From UBA7662 sp036787895 (GTDB taxonomy: Bacteria > Bacteroidota > Bacteroidia > UBA7662): a stretch of 64,000 nt of DNA. Under the pieces are notes generated by a model. The model was not told the origin of the DNA, did not search any database, and saw only the letters and a list, made by a program, of their open reading frames with translations. Below, in pieces: positions 18,071 to 26,326 of this stretch (position 1 is the stretch's first letter; every line of letters starts with the position of its first letter). The DNA lies in assembly GCA_036787895.1 (NCBI GenBank), contig DAIQOK010000016.1, positions 15,611-79,610 on the forward strand, given 5' to 3'. The translations under genes were made by a program, and so were the position numbers.

Positions 18071-18104
18071 ACTATGTGTATGGTTTTAGGTTAAAAATGG
18101 ACTG

Positions 18105-18135
18105 CAAAGATAGCTAATTGATTTTTAAATACAAA
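18105..18135 (-). promoter_or_regulatory. Bacteroidota-type promoter of rpsF operon
   Basis: On the minus strand TTTG (18132-18135), a 19-bp spacer and TATCTTTG (18105-18112) match the consensus perfectly. The predicted start is about 18101, and the rpsF start codon is at 18070. The rest of the 324-bp gap up to 18394 shows no gene; a lone TATATTTG on the plus strand at 18252-18259 could belong to the next gene but lacks a partner element. Confidence 0.8.
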
Positions 18136-18394
18136 CGGCTATTCGAATTGAATAAAAGGACAACCAAAGGTTTCAATTTGAACTCCATCAGTTGTTCAAG
18201 CCGAAAATTTAAAATCCTCTACAGCAGTACAATATTATTTGTCATCAAACGTATATTTGTTTGTGCCCGTTCGATGGTACTTGTCTGCTAACTACGCTTT
18301 TCCTGGTATTCAAAAACCAGCTTTTACAGGTCTAAAGCCTGCACAGCCGAAAATATAAGTTCGATCATCAATTTTCATTTAACTGGTTAAAATC

Positions 18395-19156
18395 ATGAGA
18401 AAAAACCTCATTTGGACGTTGCTACTGACAGTTGGTGGCTTCACCCTTTCTGCTTGTAACAAGGAGGAATCGACCCAAAATGCCAGTGTTCAATTTCGCC
18501 TGACCGACGCTCCCGGCGCTTTTGATGCTGTTTACATCGACATCCAGCAAATCGAAATCAAAGCCGGAGAAAATAGTCAGCTCATAACGCTGGCTCGACC
18601 AGGCATCTACAATCTGCTCGATTTCACCAATGGTCTCGACACGCTGATGGCAGATGCCAGTGTACCGCCGGGCCGATTAAATCAGATTCGTTTGATTTTG
18701 GGCAACAACAATAGTGTTGTCGTTAACGGTATAAACCATTTATTGGCCACTCCCTCAGCTCAACAATCCGGTCTGAAGCTAAACGTTCAATACGACTTAC
18801 AAGCTGGCGTTGCTTACACTTACACACTTGATTTTGATGCCGGACGCAGTATTGTGTTACAAGGCAATGGCAGCTATATGTTAAAACCTGTAATCCGGGT
18901 GCAGACATCAGCCATTAACGGCGCCATTCGCGGTGATGCCAATCCTGATTCGGCTGCAGTTTACGTGATGGCGATTAGCGGTACCGATACTTTTGGTAGC
19001 ATTCCCAAACCGAATGGCCAGTTTTTGATTGGTGGTCTAAATAGCGGCAGCTATCAGGTTATTGTACAAGGTCGCGGTTCTTTGGGCGACATTACCCTAA
19101 ATTCGGTAGGTGTTACAACCGGAAGTGTAACAGATCTGGGGGCAATTAACTTCTAA
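18395..19156 (+). CDS. DUF4382 domain lipoprotein
   Basis: 253 aa. A lipoprotein signal peptide ends in the lipobox LSAC (C21). The residues after the cysteine, NKEE, resemble the K-(D/E)2 surface-export signal described for Bacteroidota lipoproteins, so the protein may face outward. Residues ~30-170 (VQFRLTDAPGAFDAVYIDI through MLKPVIRV) match the DUF4382 family, with a short carboxypeptidase-regulatory-like beta domain after it (GAIRGDANPDSAAVYV). Function unknown. A strong terminator follows. Confidence 0.85.
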   Translation: MRKNLIWTLLLTVGGFTLSACNKEESTQNASVQFRLTDAPGAFDAVYIDIQQIEIKAGENSQLITLARPGIYNLLDFTNGLDTLMADASVPPGRLNQIRLILGNNNSVVVNGINHLLATPSAQQSGLKLNVQYDLQAGVAYTYTLDFDAGRSIVLQGNGSYMLKPVIRVQTSAINGAIRGDANPDSAAVYVMAISGTDTFGSIPKPNGQFLIGGLNSGSYQVIVQGRGSLGDITLNSVGVTTGSVTDLGAINF

Positions 19157-19173
19157 AGCGGTGAATGAAGCAG

Positions 19174-19210
19174 AGAGGCCACTTTCTATTGAAAGTGGCC
19201 TCTTTTGTTT
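19174..19210 (+). terminator. Rho-independent terminator after DUF4382 lipoprotein
   Basis: A perfect 13-bp stem AGAGGCCACTTTC/GAAAGTGGCCTCT with loop TATT is followed by TTTGTTT. It separates the lipoprotein gene from dnaX. Confidence 0.85.
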
Positions 19211-19263
19211 CTGTATGTGCACAATGTGCATATCTCGACTTATAAAACGCTTTTCAAAACGAT

Positions 19264-19271
19264 TACATTTG
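19264..19271 (+). promoter_or_regulatory. Possible -7 element of dnaX promoter
   Basis: TACATTTG matches the -7 consensus and lies only 4 bp before the dnaX ATG at 19276. If used, transcription would start at or next to the start codon, giving a leaderless mRNA. No TTTG is seen at the expected upstream spacing, so the call is weak. Confidence 0.35.
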
Positions 19272-19275
19272 TGAG

Positions 19276-21054
19276 ATGGAGCCGTATGTAGTATCCTTCC
19301 GAAAATACCGTCCACAGCGCTTTGATACCGTAGTGGGGCAAATGCATATTACCTCAACACTTAAAAATGCAATCAAGTCACATCAACTGGCCCAGGCATT
19401 TTTGTTTTGCGGTCCACGAGGTGTAGGTAAAACCACCTGTGCACGTATTTTCGCGAAAACCATCAACTGCACCGACATCGATGCGGAAGGAGAAGCATGC
19501 GATCAATGTGATTCCTGTCAGAGTTTCAATCGTGGCACCTCCATGGCCATTCATGAGCTTGATGCGGCATCGAACAACTCCGTAGACGACATTCGAAATC
19601 TGGTAGACCAGGTGCGCTATGCGCCACAAGGCAGCAAATACAAAATCTACATCATAGATGAGGTGCATATGCTCAGCACGGCAGCCTTTAATGCCTTTCT
19701 AAAGACTTTGGAAGAGCCGCCGAGTTATGCCATTTTTATCCTGGCAACTACCGAAAGGCATAAAATCCTGCCAACTATCTTGTCGCGTTGTCAGATTTTT
19801 GACTTCAACCGCATCAAAGTCGGCGACATAAGTAAACAACTCGCTGAAATTTGCACTAAAGAAGAAATACAATTCGAAGGACCTGCACTGCACGTCATAG
19901 CCCAAAAAGCGGATGGTGCCCTGCGTGATGCTTTGTCGATGCTGGACCAGATTGTAAGCTTTAGCGGCGGCAGTCTGAGTTTTCAGGCAGTGATCGACAA
20001 TCTCAACATTATCGACTACGAATATTATTTCAGTTGCACCGATATGCTCCGTAAGCAGCAACTGGCTGAAGTAAGTTTATTGTTTGATGAAGTTATCCAA
20101 AAAGGTTTTGATGGCATCAACTTTATGGTTGGCTTAGCGGAACATTTCCGCAACTTACTTATGGCCAAAGATGCCAGAACAGTTAAGCTGCTTGAACAAA
20201 GCGAAGAAGTTAAAACACGTTATCTTGAACAGAGTCAACAAACCGACAGTGGTTTTTTGCTTTCAGCCCTCAACATTGCCAGTTATTGTGAGGTTAATTA
20301 CAAACAAAGCAAAAATCCCCGACTGCTGGTTGAGTTGTCGTTGATGAAGATGTGTTTTGTTTACCAAATTGTGCAGCCCGCCCAATTGGCCGAACAAATC
20401 GAAAAAAAAAAGGACTTAACTAAGCCGGTAGTCGCCGAATTGTTAGCGGCACCTCCTGCGGTGGAAGTCAAAGTTGCGCCCCTTGCACCAGCAGCTGCTC
20501 CCCTGGAAGTACCGAAGCCGAATCAGCCGTCCATTGTTAATGAACCGGTCAAAGCCGCAGTTGCCAGCATAAAAGTCAGTTCGAGCATCAGTAAAACCAA
20601 GTCGAATCTCGACCAATTGCAGCAAAATCAGACTGCCATCAAAGCTGAAATTGCTGCACAAACATCGGCCAACAGCCAGTCTGCAAACCCTAAACCGGTT
20701 CCTTTTACTGAAGCCTGGAAATTATTACTTGTTCAACTCAAAGCGGATAAAAAAGACTTTTTGCATTCAGTGGTTGCGCCACTTTCTCCCCAGCCCGATG
20801 AGCAACACTATTTTCTACTACCAGTTTATAACGATGCTCAACAAAAAGTGCTGGATGAAGAAAAATTGGAAATGCTTACATTTTTAAGAAAGCATACCGG
20901 TATTGCTGCTCTGAATTTTGGATGCGATGTAATTATCGTGGCCGAAGAAGCCATCCGGCCAGTCACTTCCAACGAAAAATTGGCCAAAATGGTAGAAAAA
21001 AACCCAAATATTTTAGAATTTGTAAAAAGGTTTGATTTAGAAGCAGAATACTAA
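19276..21054 (+). CDS. dnaX: DNA polymerase III subunit gamma/tau
   Basis: 592 aa clamp-loader ATPase. Walker A is GPRGVGKT, the zinc module has cysteines in INCTDIDAEGEACDQCDSC, Walker B is IIDEVHML, and sensor 1 lies around ILATTERHK. Clamp-loader domains I-III cover about residues 1-365. After them comes a proline/alanine-rich linker (about 380-480) and a tau-specific C-terminal domain (about 480-592). An A10 run at codons 375-378 sits exactly between domain III and the linker, with stop codons in both other frames within 12 nt, so a short gamma form is likely made by slippage. The preceding gene ends in a strong terminator. Confidence 0.96.
   Translation: MEPYVVSFRKYRPQRFDTVVGQMHITSTLKNAIKSHQLAQAFLFCGPRGVGKTTCARIFAKTINCTDIDAEGEACDQCDSCQSFNRGTSMAIHELDAASNNSVDDIRNLVDQVRYAPQGSKYKIYIIDEVHMLSTAAFNAFLKTLEEPPSYAIFILATTERHKILPTILSRCQIFDFNRIKVGDISKQLAEICTKEEIQFEGPALHVIAQKADGALRDALSMLDQIVSFSGGSLSFQAVIDNLNIIDYEYYFSCTDMLRKQQLAEVSLLFDEVIQKGFDGINFMVGLAEHFRNLLMAKDARTVKLLEQSEEVKTRYLEQSQQTDSGFLLSALNIASYCEVNYKQSKNPRLLVELSLMKMCFVYQIVQPAQLAEQIEKKKDLTKPVVAELLAAPPAVEVKVAPLAPAAAPLEVPKPNQPSIVNEPVKAAVASIKVSSSISKTKSNLDQLQQNQTAIKAEIAAQTSANSQSANPKPVPFTEAWKLLLVQLKADKKDFLHSVVAPLSPQPDEQHYFLLPVYNDAQQKVLDEEKLEMLTFLRKHTGIAALNFGCDVIIVAEEAIRPVTSNEKLAKMVEKNPNILEFVKRFDLEAEY
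20402..20423 (+). promoter_or_regulatory. Putative dnaX slippage/frameshift site
   Basis: Ten consecutive A (20402-20411) are read GAA AAA AAA AAG in the dnaX frame. The -1 frame meets TAA at 20421-20423 and the +1 frame meets TAA at 20417-20419. Either shift would give a product of about 380 residues ending after clamp-loader domain III, which corresponds to gamma. Programmed frameshifting (E. coli) and transcriptional slippage on an A-run (Thermus) are known in dnaX. No strong downstream stem-loop or Shine-Dalgarno-like stimulator is visible, which favours polymerase slippage. Confidence 0.6.
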
Positions 21055-21120
21055 AACATAACCCTGTATATTTAAACCGTGTTGTGTTTTAAGCCGAATT
21101 CATAAACAACCTTTACTCCC

Positions 21121-21666
21121 ATGCTTGTAAAATTACCCCTCAAAAATTCCACTGATGTGGCGTTGGTTGACGACCACGTTTTTGAATTCCTATCGGAAAA
21201 TCCCTATCTGAAAAAAATCGGATTTCTGGCAAATTTGCGTCGCCACTCCCGTGGATACGCATTTTTTCAGAAAAACTGGCCTTTAGAAGGTGGGGTTTAC
21301 AAAAACGAAACCATCTATCTACACAAACTTATTGCTGAGAAGTTCATCCCTAAACATGAATCTCCTGAGCGTTTGTTGGTGAATTTGCTCAACAGCAACC
21401 CTCTCGATTGCCGCCTAGCCAATCTGGAATGGGCCATTCGTGCCAAAGTTGTTCGCAACACTTCAAAAACCGAAAATCAATTTGGTTTCCGTGGTGTAGT
21501 GAAAAGCGGCAAAAAATTCCGGGCGATTATCTTCTTCAACAAAGAGCGTATCGACCTCGGTTTATTCAAAACGCCCGAAGAAGCTGCTTTGGCCTACAAT
21601 GCTAAATCGATGGAACTGTTTGGCAAGACTAATGGTCTGAACCAGATTTCTGAGAAAAAAGCGTAA
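21121..21666 (+). CDS. AP2-like DNA-binding domain protein with degenerate HNH fold
   Basis: 181 aa. Residues ~121-173 (FRGVVKSGKKFRAIIFF through NAKSMELFG) match the AP2/ERF-type DNA-binding domain found in homing endonucleases and in plant factors. Residues ~66-104 look like an HNH nuclease core (YLHKLIAEKFIP, then VNLLNSNPLDCRLANLEW), but the central His of the usual VxHxNG motif is Leu89, so cleavage activity is probably lost. It is encoded alone, with no intron or adjacent mobile feature. It is more likely a domesticated DNA-binding protein than an active homing enzyme, but its targets are unknown. Confidence 0.75.
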   Translation: MLVKLPLKNSTDVALVDDHVFEFLSENPYLKKIGFLANLRRHSRGYAFFQKNWPLEGGVYKNETIYLHKLIAEKFIPKHESPERLLVNLLNSNPLDCRLANLEWAIRAKVVRNTSKTENQFGFRGVVKSGKKFRAIIFFNKERIDLGLFKTPEEAALAYNAKSMELFGKTNGLNQISEKKA

Positions 21667-21680
21667 AATTTCTTCAGCTT

Positions 21681-22994
21681 TTATGACATCAGCTCCTCGT
21701 CGGTAACGGCTTGGAGCTGATTTTCTGTATGGGCTACCACAACAGCAACTGAAGCATCACCGGTTACATTAACCACCGTACGGGCCATATCGAGTATCCG
21801 ATCTACGGCAACAATTAAGGCAATTCCGGCTGTATCCAAACCCACCGATTCCAGTACAATAACGAGCATAACCATACCTGCACCAGGCACACCTGCCGAG
21901 CCAATTGAGGCCAGGGTGGCAGTAAGCACAATGGTAAGTTGCTGCATAATGCTTAAATCGGTGCCAAAAGCTTGCGCAATGAATACAGTCGCAACGGCTT
22001 GATACAGACTTGTTCCGTCCATATTGATGGTAGCGCCTAGCGGAAGTACAAAACTTGAAACTTCTTCACTTACCCCCAGGTGTTCTTCTACCCGCTCCAT
22101 GGTTACCGGCAAAGTGGCAGAGCTGGAACTGGTGCTGAAAGCCAGCATTTGAGCTGGTGCAATTCCTTTGAAAAAACGAGCGTAACCAAATTTGGTAAAC
22201 AGCCGCAGCATCATTGGGTAGACTAAAAAAATCATAGCCGCCAAACCCAACAAAACAGTGAGGCTGTACATGCTAAGTGCTTTCAGCAGATCCAAGGCCT
22301 CGGCTGGGTTGGTCCCTGCAAATTCGGCGATTAATGCAGCCAATAACGCAAAAACACCAATTGGCGCCATAAGCATAATTATATCGACCAACTTGAGTAT
22401 AACGTCGTTTACCCCTGCGAAAAATAATTTGACCGGTCGCCCCTTTTCATCAGGAATAAGTATAAGCGCAATGCCAAAAAAAACTGCGAAAAAAACCACC
22501 TGAAGCATATTGGTATTGTTTCCGAGGGCATTAAACAAATTATCCGGCACTATATCGATAACCGGCTGGAGCGGACCATCGGCCACAATTTTATCGGCAT
22601 TCGCTGTCTTATCTGCTGCTACCGTAGCATAGCGAGATTTGAGCTCGTCGCGTTTTTCGACCGACAGATAACTTCCAGGCTGCATGACGTTTACAATGAC
22701 CAAACCCAAACTCACGGCAATAACTGTCGTACTCAAATAGATGCCGATGGTTTTGGTCCCCATGCGGGATAATTTGCTCACATCTTTCAAACTGGCAACG
22801 CCAACAATTAAAGAAGCCAAAACTAACGGCATGGCAATCAACTTGAGCAAGTTGACGAAGATGGTTCCAATGGGTTTGATCCAATCGACTACCAGCTCAT
22901 TCTGACCTGTGCTACTGGCAATCAAGCCAGCAATTACACCCAGGGTCATGCCTATGATTATTTTCCAGTGAAGAGCGAGTTTTTTCTTTTTCAT
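21681..22994 (-). CDS. Dicarboxylate/amino acid:cation symporter (DAACS family)
   Basis: 437 aa integral inner-membrane protein of the glutamate/aspartate/C4-dicarboxylate family (GltP/DctA). The serine-rich reentrant loop reads STSSSSATLPVT, the conserved NMDGT is in LPLGATINMDGTSLYQ, and the C-terminal substrate region is DRILDMARTVVNVTGD. A periplasmic-looking charged insert (about residues 110-145) lies between early membrane helices. The substrate is probably glutamate, aspartate or a dicarboxylate; this is not resolved. It begins 2 bp after the aroC stop, so it is the last gene of the aromatic operon, an unusual partner. Confidence 0.92.
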   Translation of the reverse strand: MKKKKLALHWKIIIGMTLGVIAGLIASSTGQNELVVDWIKPIGTIFVNLLKLIAMPLVLASLIVGVASLKDVSKLSRMGTKTIGIYLSTTVIAVSLGLVIVNVMQPGSYLSVEKRDELKSRYATVAADKTANADKIVADGPLQPVIDIVPDNLFNALGNNTNMLQVVFFAVFFGIALILIPDEKGRPVKLFFAGVNDVILKLVDIIMLMAPIGVFALLAALIAEFAGTNPAEALDLLKALSMYSLTVLLGLAAMIFLVYPMMLRLFTKFGYARFFKGIAPAQMLAFSTSSSSATLPVTMERVEEHLGVSEEVSSFVLPLGATINMDGTSLYQAVATVFIAQAFGTDLSIMQQLTIVLTATLASIGSAGVPGAGMVMLVIVLESVGLDTAGIALIVAVDRILDMARTVVNVTGDASVAVVVAHTENQLQAVTDEELMS

Positions 22995-22996
22995 GC

Positions 22997-24076
22997 TTAC
23001 AAAATTGCACTCCGTTGTCGGAGCAGATGATCGGCCAACACCAGGGCGGCCATGGCTTCAACTATAGGAACTGCTCGGGGTACCACACAAGGGTCGTGTC
23101 GTCCTTTGGCCTCGAGCGTGATGGCTTGACCTAATTTATCGATACTGTTTTGTGGTTGCTGGATAGTAGCAACTGGTTTGAAAGCAATGCGGCAACTAAT
23201 ATTCTCCCCATTACTGATGCCCCCTTGGATGCCTCCGGAATGATTAGTCAAGGTGCGTACCTGGCCACTTTCGGTATAAAAACTATCGTTCATGGCTGAA
23301 CCGCGTGCTGCCGCAGCCGCAAATCCGGCACCTACCTCAAAACCTTTCACCGCATTGATACTCAGCATGGCTTTAGCCAGATCTGCTTCCAGTTTATCAA
23401 AAACCGGCTCACCTAAGCCAGGTGGAACACCGGTTACCAACAAACGTATGATGCCACCCAAAGAATCACCGGCAGCCTTAGCTTCATCAATGGCAGCTTC
23501 CATGCGGGCCGCTGCACCTTCATCAGGACAGCGAACAGCATTGGCATCGATGGTCAACAGCTGTTGTGCAGTAGGTTCCTCCTGATAGCTTTCCTGCCCT
23601 ACAGCACACACATAGGCTAATACACGTATACCGGCTGCCTGGAGTAAGAGTTGGGCCAAGCCACCAGCAGCTACACGAGCAGCTGTTTCGCGGGCAGATG
23701 ATCGCCCACCACCACGGTGATCGCGTATGCCATATTTAGCTTCATAGGTATAATCAGCATGCGACGGCCGGTAAACATCTTTTAATGCAGCATAGTCAGC
23801 CGAACGAGCGTCTTTATTGAGGATCAATAAAGCAATGGGGGTGCCGGTTGTTCTACCTTCGAAAACCCCGGAAAGCACCTCAAACTGATCGACTTCATCG
23901 CGTGCCGTGGTCAGAGCCGATTGCCCGGGACGGCGCCTGCTCAGCTGTAGCTGAATAAATGCCTGATCAAACGCCAAACCGGCCGGACAACCATCGATCA
24001 CTACGCCAATGGCCGGGCCATGCGATTCGCCAAAGGTGGTAATGCGGAAAAGTTGACCAAAACTGCTACCTGCCAT
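22997..24076 (-). CDS. aroC: Chorismate synthase
   Basis: 359 aa. Converts 5-enolpyruvylshikimate-3-phosphate to chorismate using reduced FMN. Signatures: RITTFGESHGPAIGVVIDG at the N-terminus, DHRGGGRSSARETAARVAAG in the middle, and GISNGENISCRIAFKP and GRHDPCVVPRAVPI toward the end. Full length. Its start overlaps the end of aroA by 11 bp, which implies coupled translation in the aro operon. Confidence 0.97.
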   Translation of the reverse strand: MAGSSFGQLFRITTFGESHGPAIGVVIDGCPAGLAFDQAFIQLQLSRRRPGQSALTTARDEVDQFEVLSGVFEGRTTGTPIALLILNKDARSADYAALKDVYRPSHADYTYEAKYGIRDHRGGGRSSARETAARVAAGGLAQLLLQAAGIRVLAYVCAVGQESYQEEPTAQQLLTIDANAVRCPDEGAAARMEAAIDEAKAAGDSLGGIIRLLVTGVPPGLGEPVFDKLEADLAKAMLSINAVKGFEVGAGFAAAAARGSAMNDSFYTESGQVRTLTNHSGGIQGGISNGENISCRIAFKPVATIQQPQNSIDKLGQAITLEAKGRHDPCVVPRAVPIVEAMAALVLADHLLRQRSAIL

Positions 24077-25304
24077 CTTGCTGTTCGAGTTGAAAGCCGA
24101 ATTTCGCTAAATCTTCCCAAAAAGCAGGATAGGATTTTGAAACCACCTCAATCGTATCAAAATAAAGCGCATAACCAACAGCCGTCATTAAACTTAACGA
24201 CATGGCGATACGATGATCCTGCCAGCTATTAACTGTTATGGTTTCCGTCGGTTCAAGCGAACAACCACTGACTAATACAGCCGATGCTTCATTGATGTGG
24301 AGTTGCGCGCCAAACTTCCGCAGTTCTGTTTGCAAAGCCAGCAGTCGGTCACTTTCTTTGATGCGGAGACTTTGTATGCCTGTAAATACGGCTTGCCGTT
24401 TTAGTGCAGCACATAATACAATTAGTGTTGGTGCCAAATCAGGACAATCCCTGAAATCCCATTCAATTTTCTGGGTTTCATTGAGCGTAGGCTCGCGCCA
24501 AACTACCAATCCGTCACTTTCAAACCGGTGTTGTAAACCAAAGGCTTGCAAATGTGTAAGTGCTCGTTTATCGGCTTGTAGACTGTCAGCTTTTAAGCCC
24601 AACAACCGAAGCTTAGCTGGTAAAAGACAGGTAAATGCCAACCAATAGGCTGCAGATGACCAATCCGGTTCTATTTCAACAGGGTTGAGCTTAAATTCCC
24701 CGGGATACACTTCAATATGTTGTGCTGACTGCTCGTAACCAATACCTGCTTGTTGTAATACTTCAAGGGTTTGAGCAATATAAGGTGCGGAACTCAAATC
24801 TCCTTCCCAAAGTAAAGTGAGTCCGTTTTGCATTTTTGCAGCGACAAGCAGCAAAGCAGTTAGGTACTGACTGCTCACACTCGCGTCAATTTTTAACCGC
24901 CCACCATGTAGTTTATTGCCTGCAATTCGAAGCGGTGGATAGCCCGATTTATCGAGATAGGTAATTTCCGCACCTAAAGCCCGGAGGGCATCCACCAAAA
25001 TAGCAATCGGCCTGTCGTGTGCTCTATCTTTTCCTCTCAATTCGAATGTGCCCGGCCTTTGGGACAGAAAAGCCGTCATGAACCGCATGGCAGTACCGGC
25101 AGCCCCTACATTAATAATGGGTTCTGTGGTTTCAAGCGCTTGTTTCAACAGTCGGGTATCCTCAGCCGTGGCCAGGCCAATTATCTCCAACTTTTTATCC
25201 GAAAGTGCTTCTATGATTAGCCAACGATTGCTGCTGCTTTTGGCGCCGGGTAAGCGGAGACTGCCTTCGAGTGTCGCTGGCGCCGACCGTAGTATCAATC
25301 CCAT
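24066..25304 (-). CDS. aroA: 3-phosphoshikimate 1-carboxyvinyltransferase (EPSP synthase)
   Basis: 412 aa. Transfers enolpyruvate from PEP to shikimate-3-phosphate. LPGAKSSSNRWLI (substrate-binding serines), NVGAAGTAMRFMTAFL, RPIAILVDALRALGA and RIKESDRLLALQTEL are conserved. It is somewhat shorter and more divergent than E. coli AroA but complete. It overlaps aroB upstream by 10 bp and aroC downstream by 11 bp. Confidence 0.95.
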   Translation of the reverse strand: MGLILRSAPATLEGSLRLPGAKSSSNRWLIIEALSDKKLEIIGLATAEDTRLLKQALETTEPIINVGAAGTAMRFMTAFLSQRPGTFELRGKDRAHDRPIAILVDALRALGAEITYLDKSGYPPLRIAGNKLHGGRLKIDASVSSQYLTALLLVAAKMQNGLTLLWEGDLSSAPYIAQTLEVLQQAGIGYEQSAQHIEVYPGEFKLNPVEIEPDWSSAAYWLAFTCLLPAKLRLLGLKADSLQADKRALTHLQAFGLQHRFESDGLVVWREPTLNETQKIEWDFRDCPDLAPTLIVLCAALKRQAVFTGIQSLRIKESDRLLALQTELRKFGAQLHINEASAVLVSGCSLEPTETITVNSWQDHRIAMSLSLMTAVGYALYFDTIEVVSKSYPAFWEDLAKFGFQLEQQDGR

Positions 25305-26326
25305 TCTTGCCGTAATTTTTGCCAGGAATAGGCTATTTGGTCGATTTCAACAGCCTTATTGTAAGTAGCCGCGCCCAGTTCATGCAACAATGTAAAAAGC
25401 AGTCGGTTGCCTTCACTTTTTTTATCATTCAACAAATAGGATTGCCAATCCTCAAAATCAAATACCGGTTTGAGTTGGGGGAAAAGTCGACGCAATTCCT
25501 GTTGAATTTCCCGGGCTGTAGCTAGTTTGAGTAGCCCCAATTGCAGTGAAATTTCTACTTCGGCCAGCATACCCAGCACGATAGCTTCGCCGTGCAAAAG
25601 TGGCTCTGCAAGTTCCATCGACAAACTTTCGAGGGCATGTCCAACGGTATGCCCAAAATTTAGCAGTTTACGTTCACCCGTTTCAAAAGGGTCGCGTGCA
25701 GTGATTTCAGCTTTGATGGCAACTGCTTTTTGGATCAGGGTCTGCGCAGGTATTTCGCCGGTTTTCAGCGAGAGTAATAGCTGCCACAAAGTTTTATCTG
25801 CTATTAGCCCATGTTTCAGCATTTCTGCTTTTCCTGCTTCCAATTCGCGTACAGGCAAAGTTTCGAGCAGTTTCCGGCTGAATAAAACAGCTTCGGGTTG
25901 GTGAAATGCACCAATGGCATTTTTAATGTGGTGGAGATTTATGCCCGTTTTACCACCAAAAGCGGCATCGACTTGGGCAAGTAAAGAGGTAGGAATATTG
26001 ATGTAGCGCATGCCTCTTTTGTAAGTCGCCGCTAAAAAACCACCGAGGTCGGTTATCATACCACCGCCCACATTTACGAGTAAAGCATGCCGATCGAGGC
26101 CTATATCCAGCCAGTTTCGCCAGATTTGTTCGGCGCTGCTAATTACCTTTTGATTTTCGCCGGCAGCCAGGACAAATAAACTGGCATCGGTTTGAATAGC
26201 CAGTGCCTTTGCATGCTGTGCCGTATTTTCATCTGCTAAAAACACCACTGCTGCAGGTTGCAGGCCGTGAATGAGCGATTTTAAAGCGCTTTCCAGTTCA
26301 TCAGTAAAGATGAGCTGCTGGTTCAT
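25295..26326 (-). CDS. aroB: 3-dehydroquinate synthase
   Basis: 343 aa NAD- and metal-dependent enzyme of the shikimate pathway (DAHP to 3-dehydroquinate). NVGGGMITDLGGFLAATYKRG contains the nucleotide-binding glycine-rich motif. PTSLLAQVDAAFGGKTGINL, KAEMLKHGLIAD and LNFGHTVGHALE hold the metal and active-site residues. Its start overlaps the end of the upstream DAHP synthase gene by 4 bp (ATGA). Confidence 0.96.
   Translation of the reverse strand: MNQQLIFTDELESALKSLIHGLQPAAVVFLADENTAQHAKALAIQTDASLFVLAAGENQKVISSAEQIWRNWLDIGLDRHALLVNVGGGMITDLGGFLAATYKRGMRYINIPTSLLAQVDAAFGGKTGINLHHIKNAIGAFHQPEAVLFSRKLLETLPVRELEAGKAEMLKHGLIADKTLWQLLLSLKTGEIPAQTLIQKAVAIKAEITARDPFETGERKLLNFGHTVGHALESLSMELAEPLLHGEAIVLGMLAEVEISLQLGLLKLATAREIQQELRRLFPQLKPVFDFEDWQSYLLNDKKSEGNRLLFTLLHELGAATYNKAVEIDQIAYSWQKLRQEWD

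Noticed and set aside
17720..18104. S6:S18-binding leader RNA upstream of rpsF
   Set aside because: The consensus promoter leaves a leader of only about 30 nt, too short for that structure.
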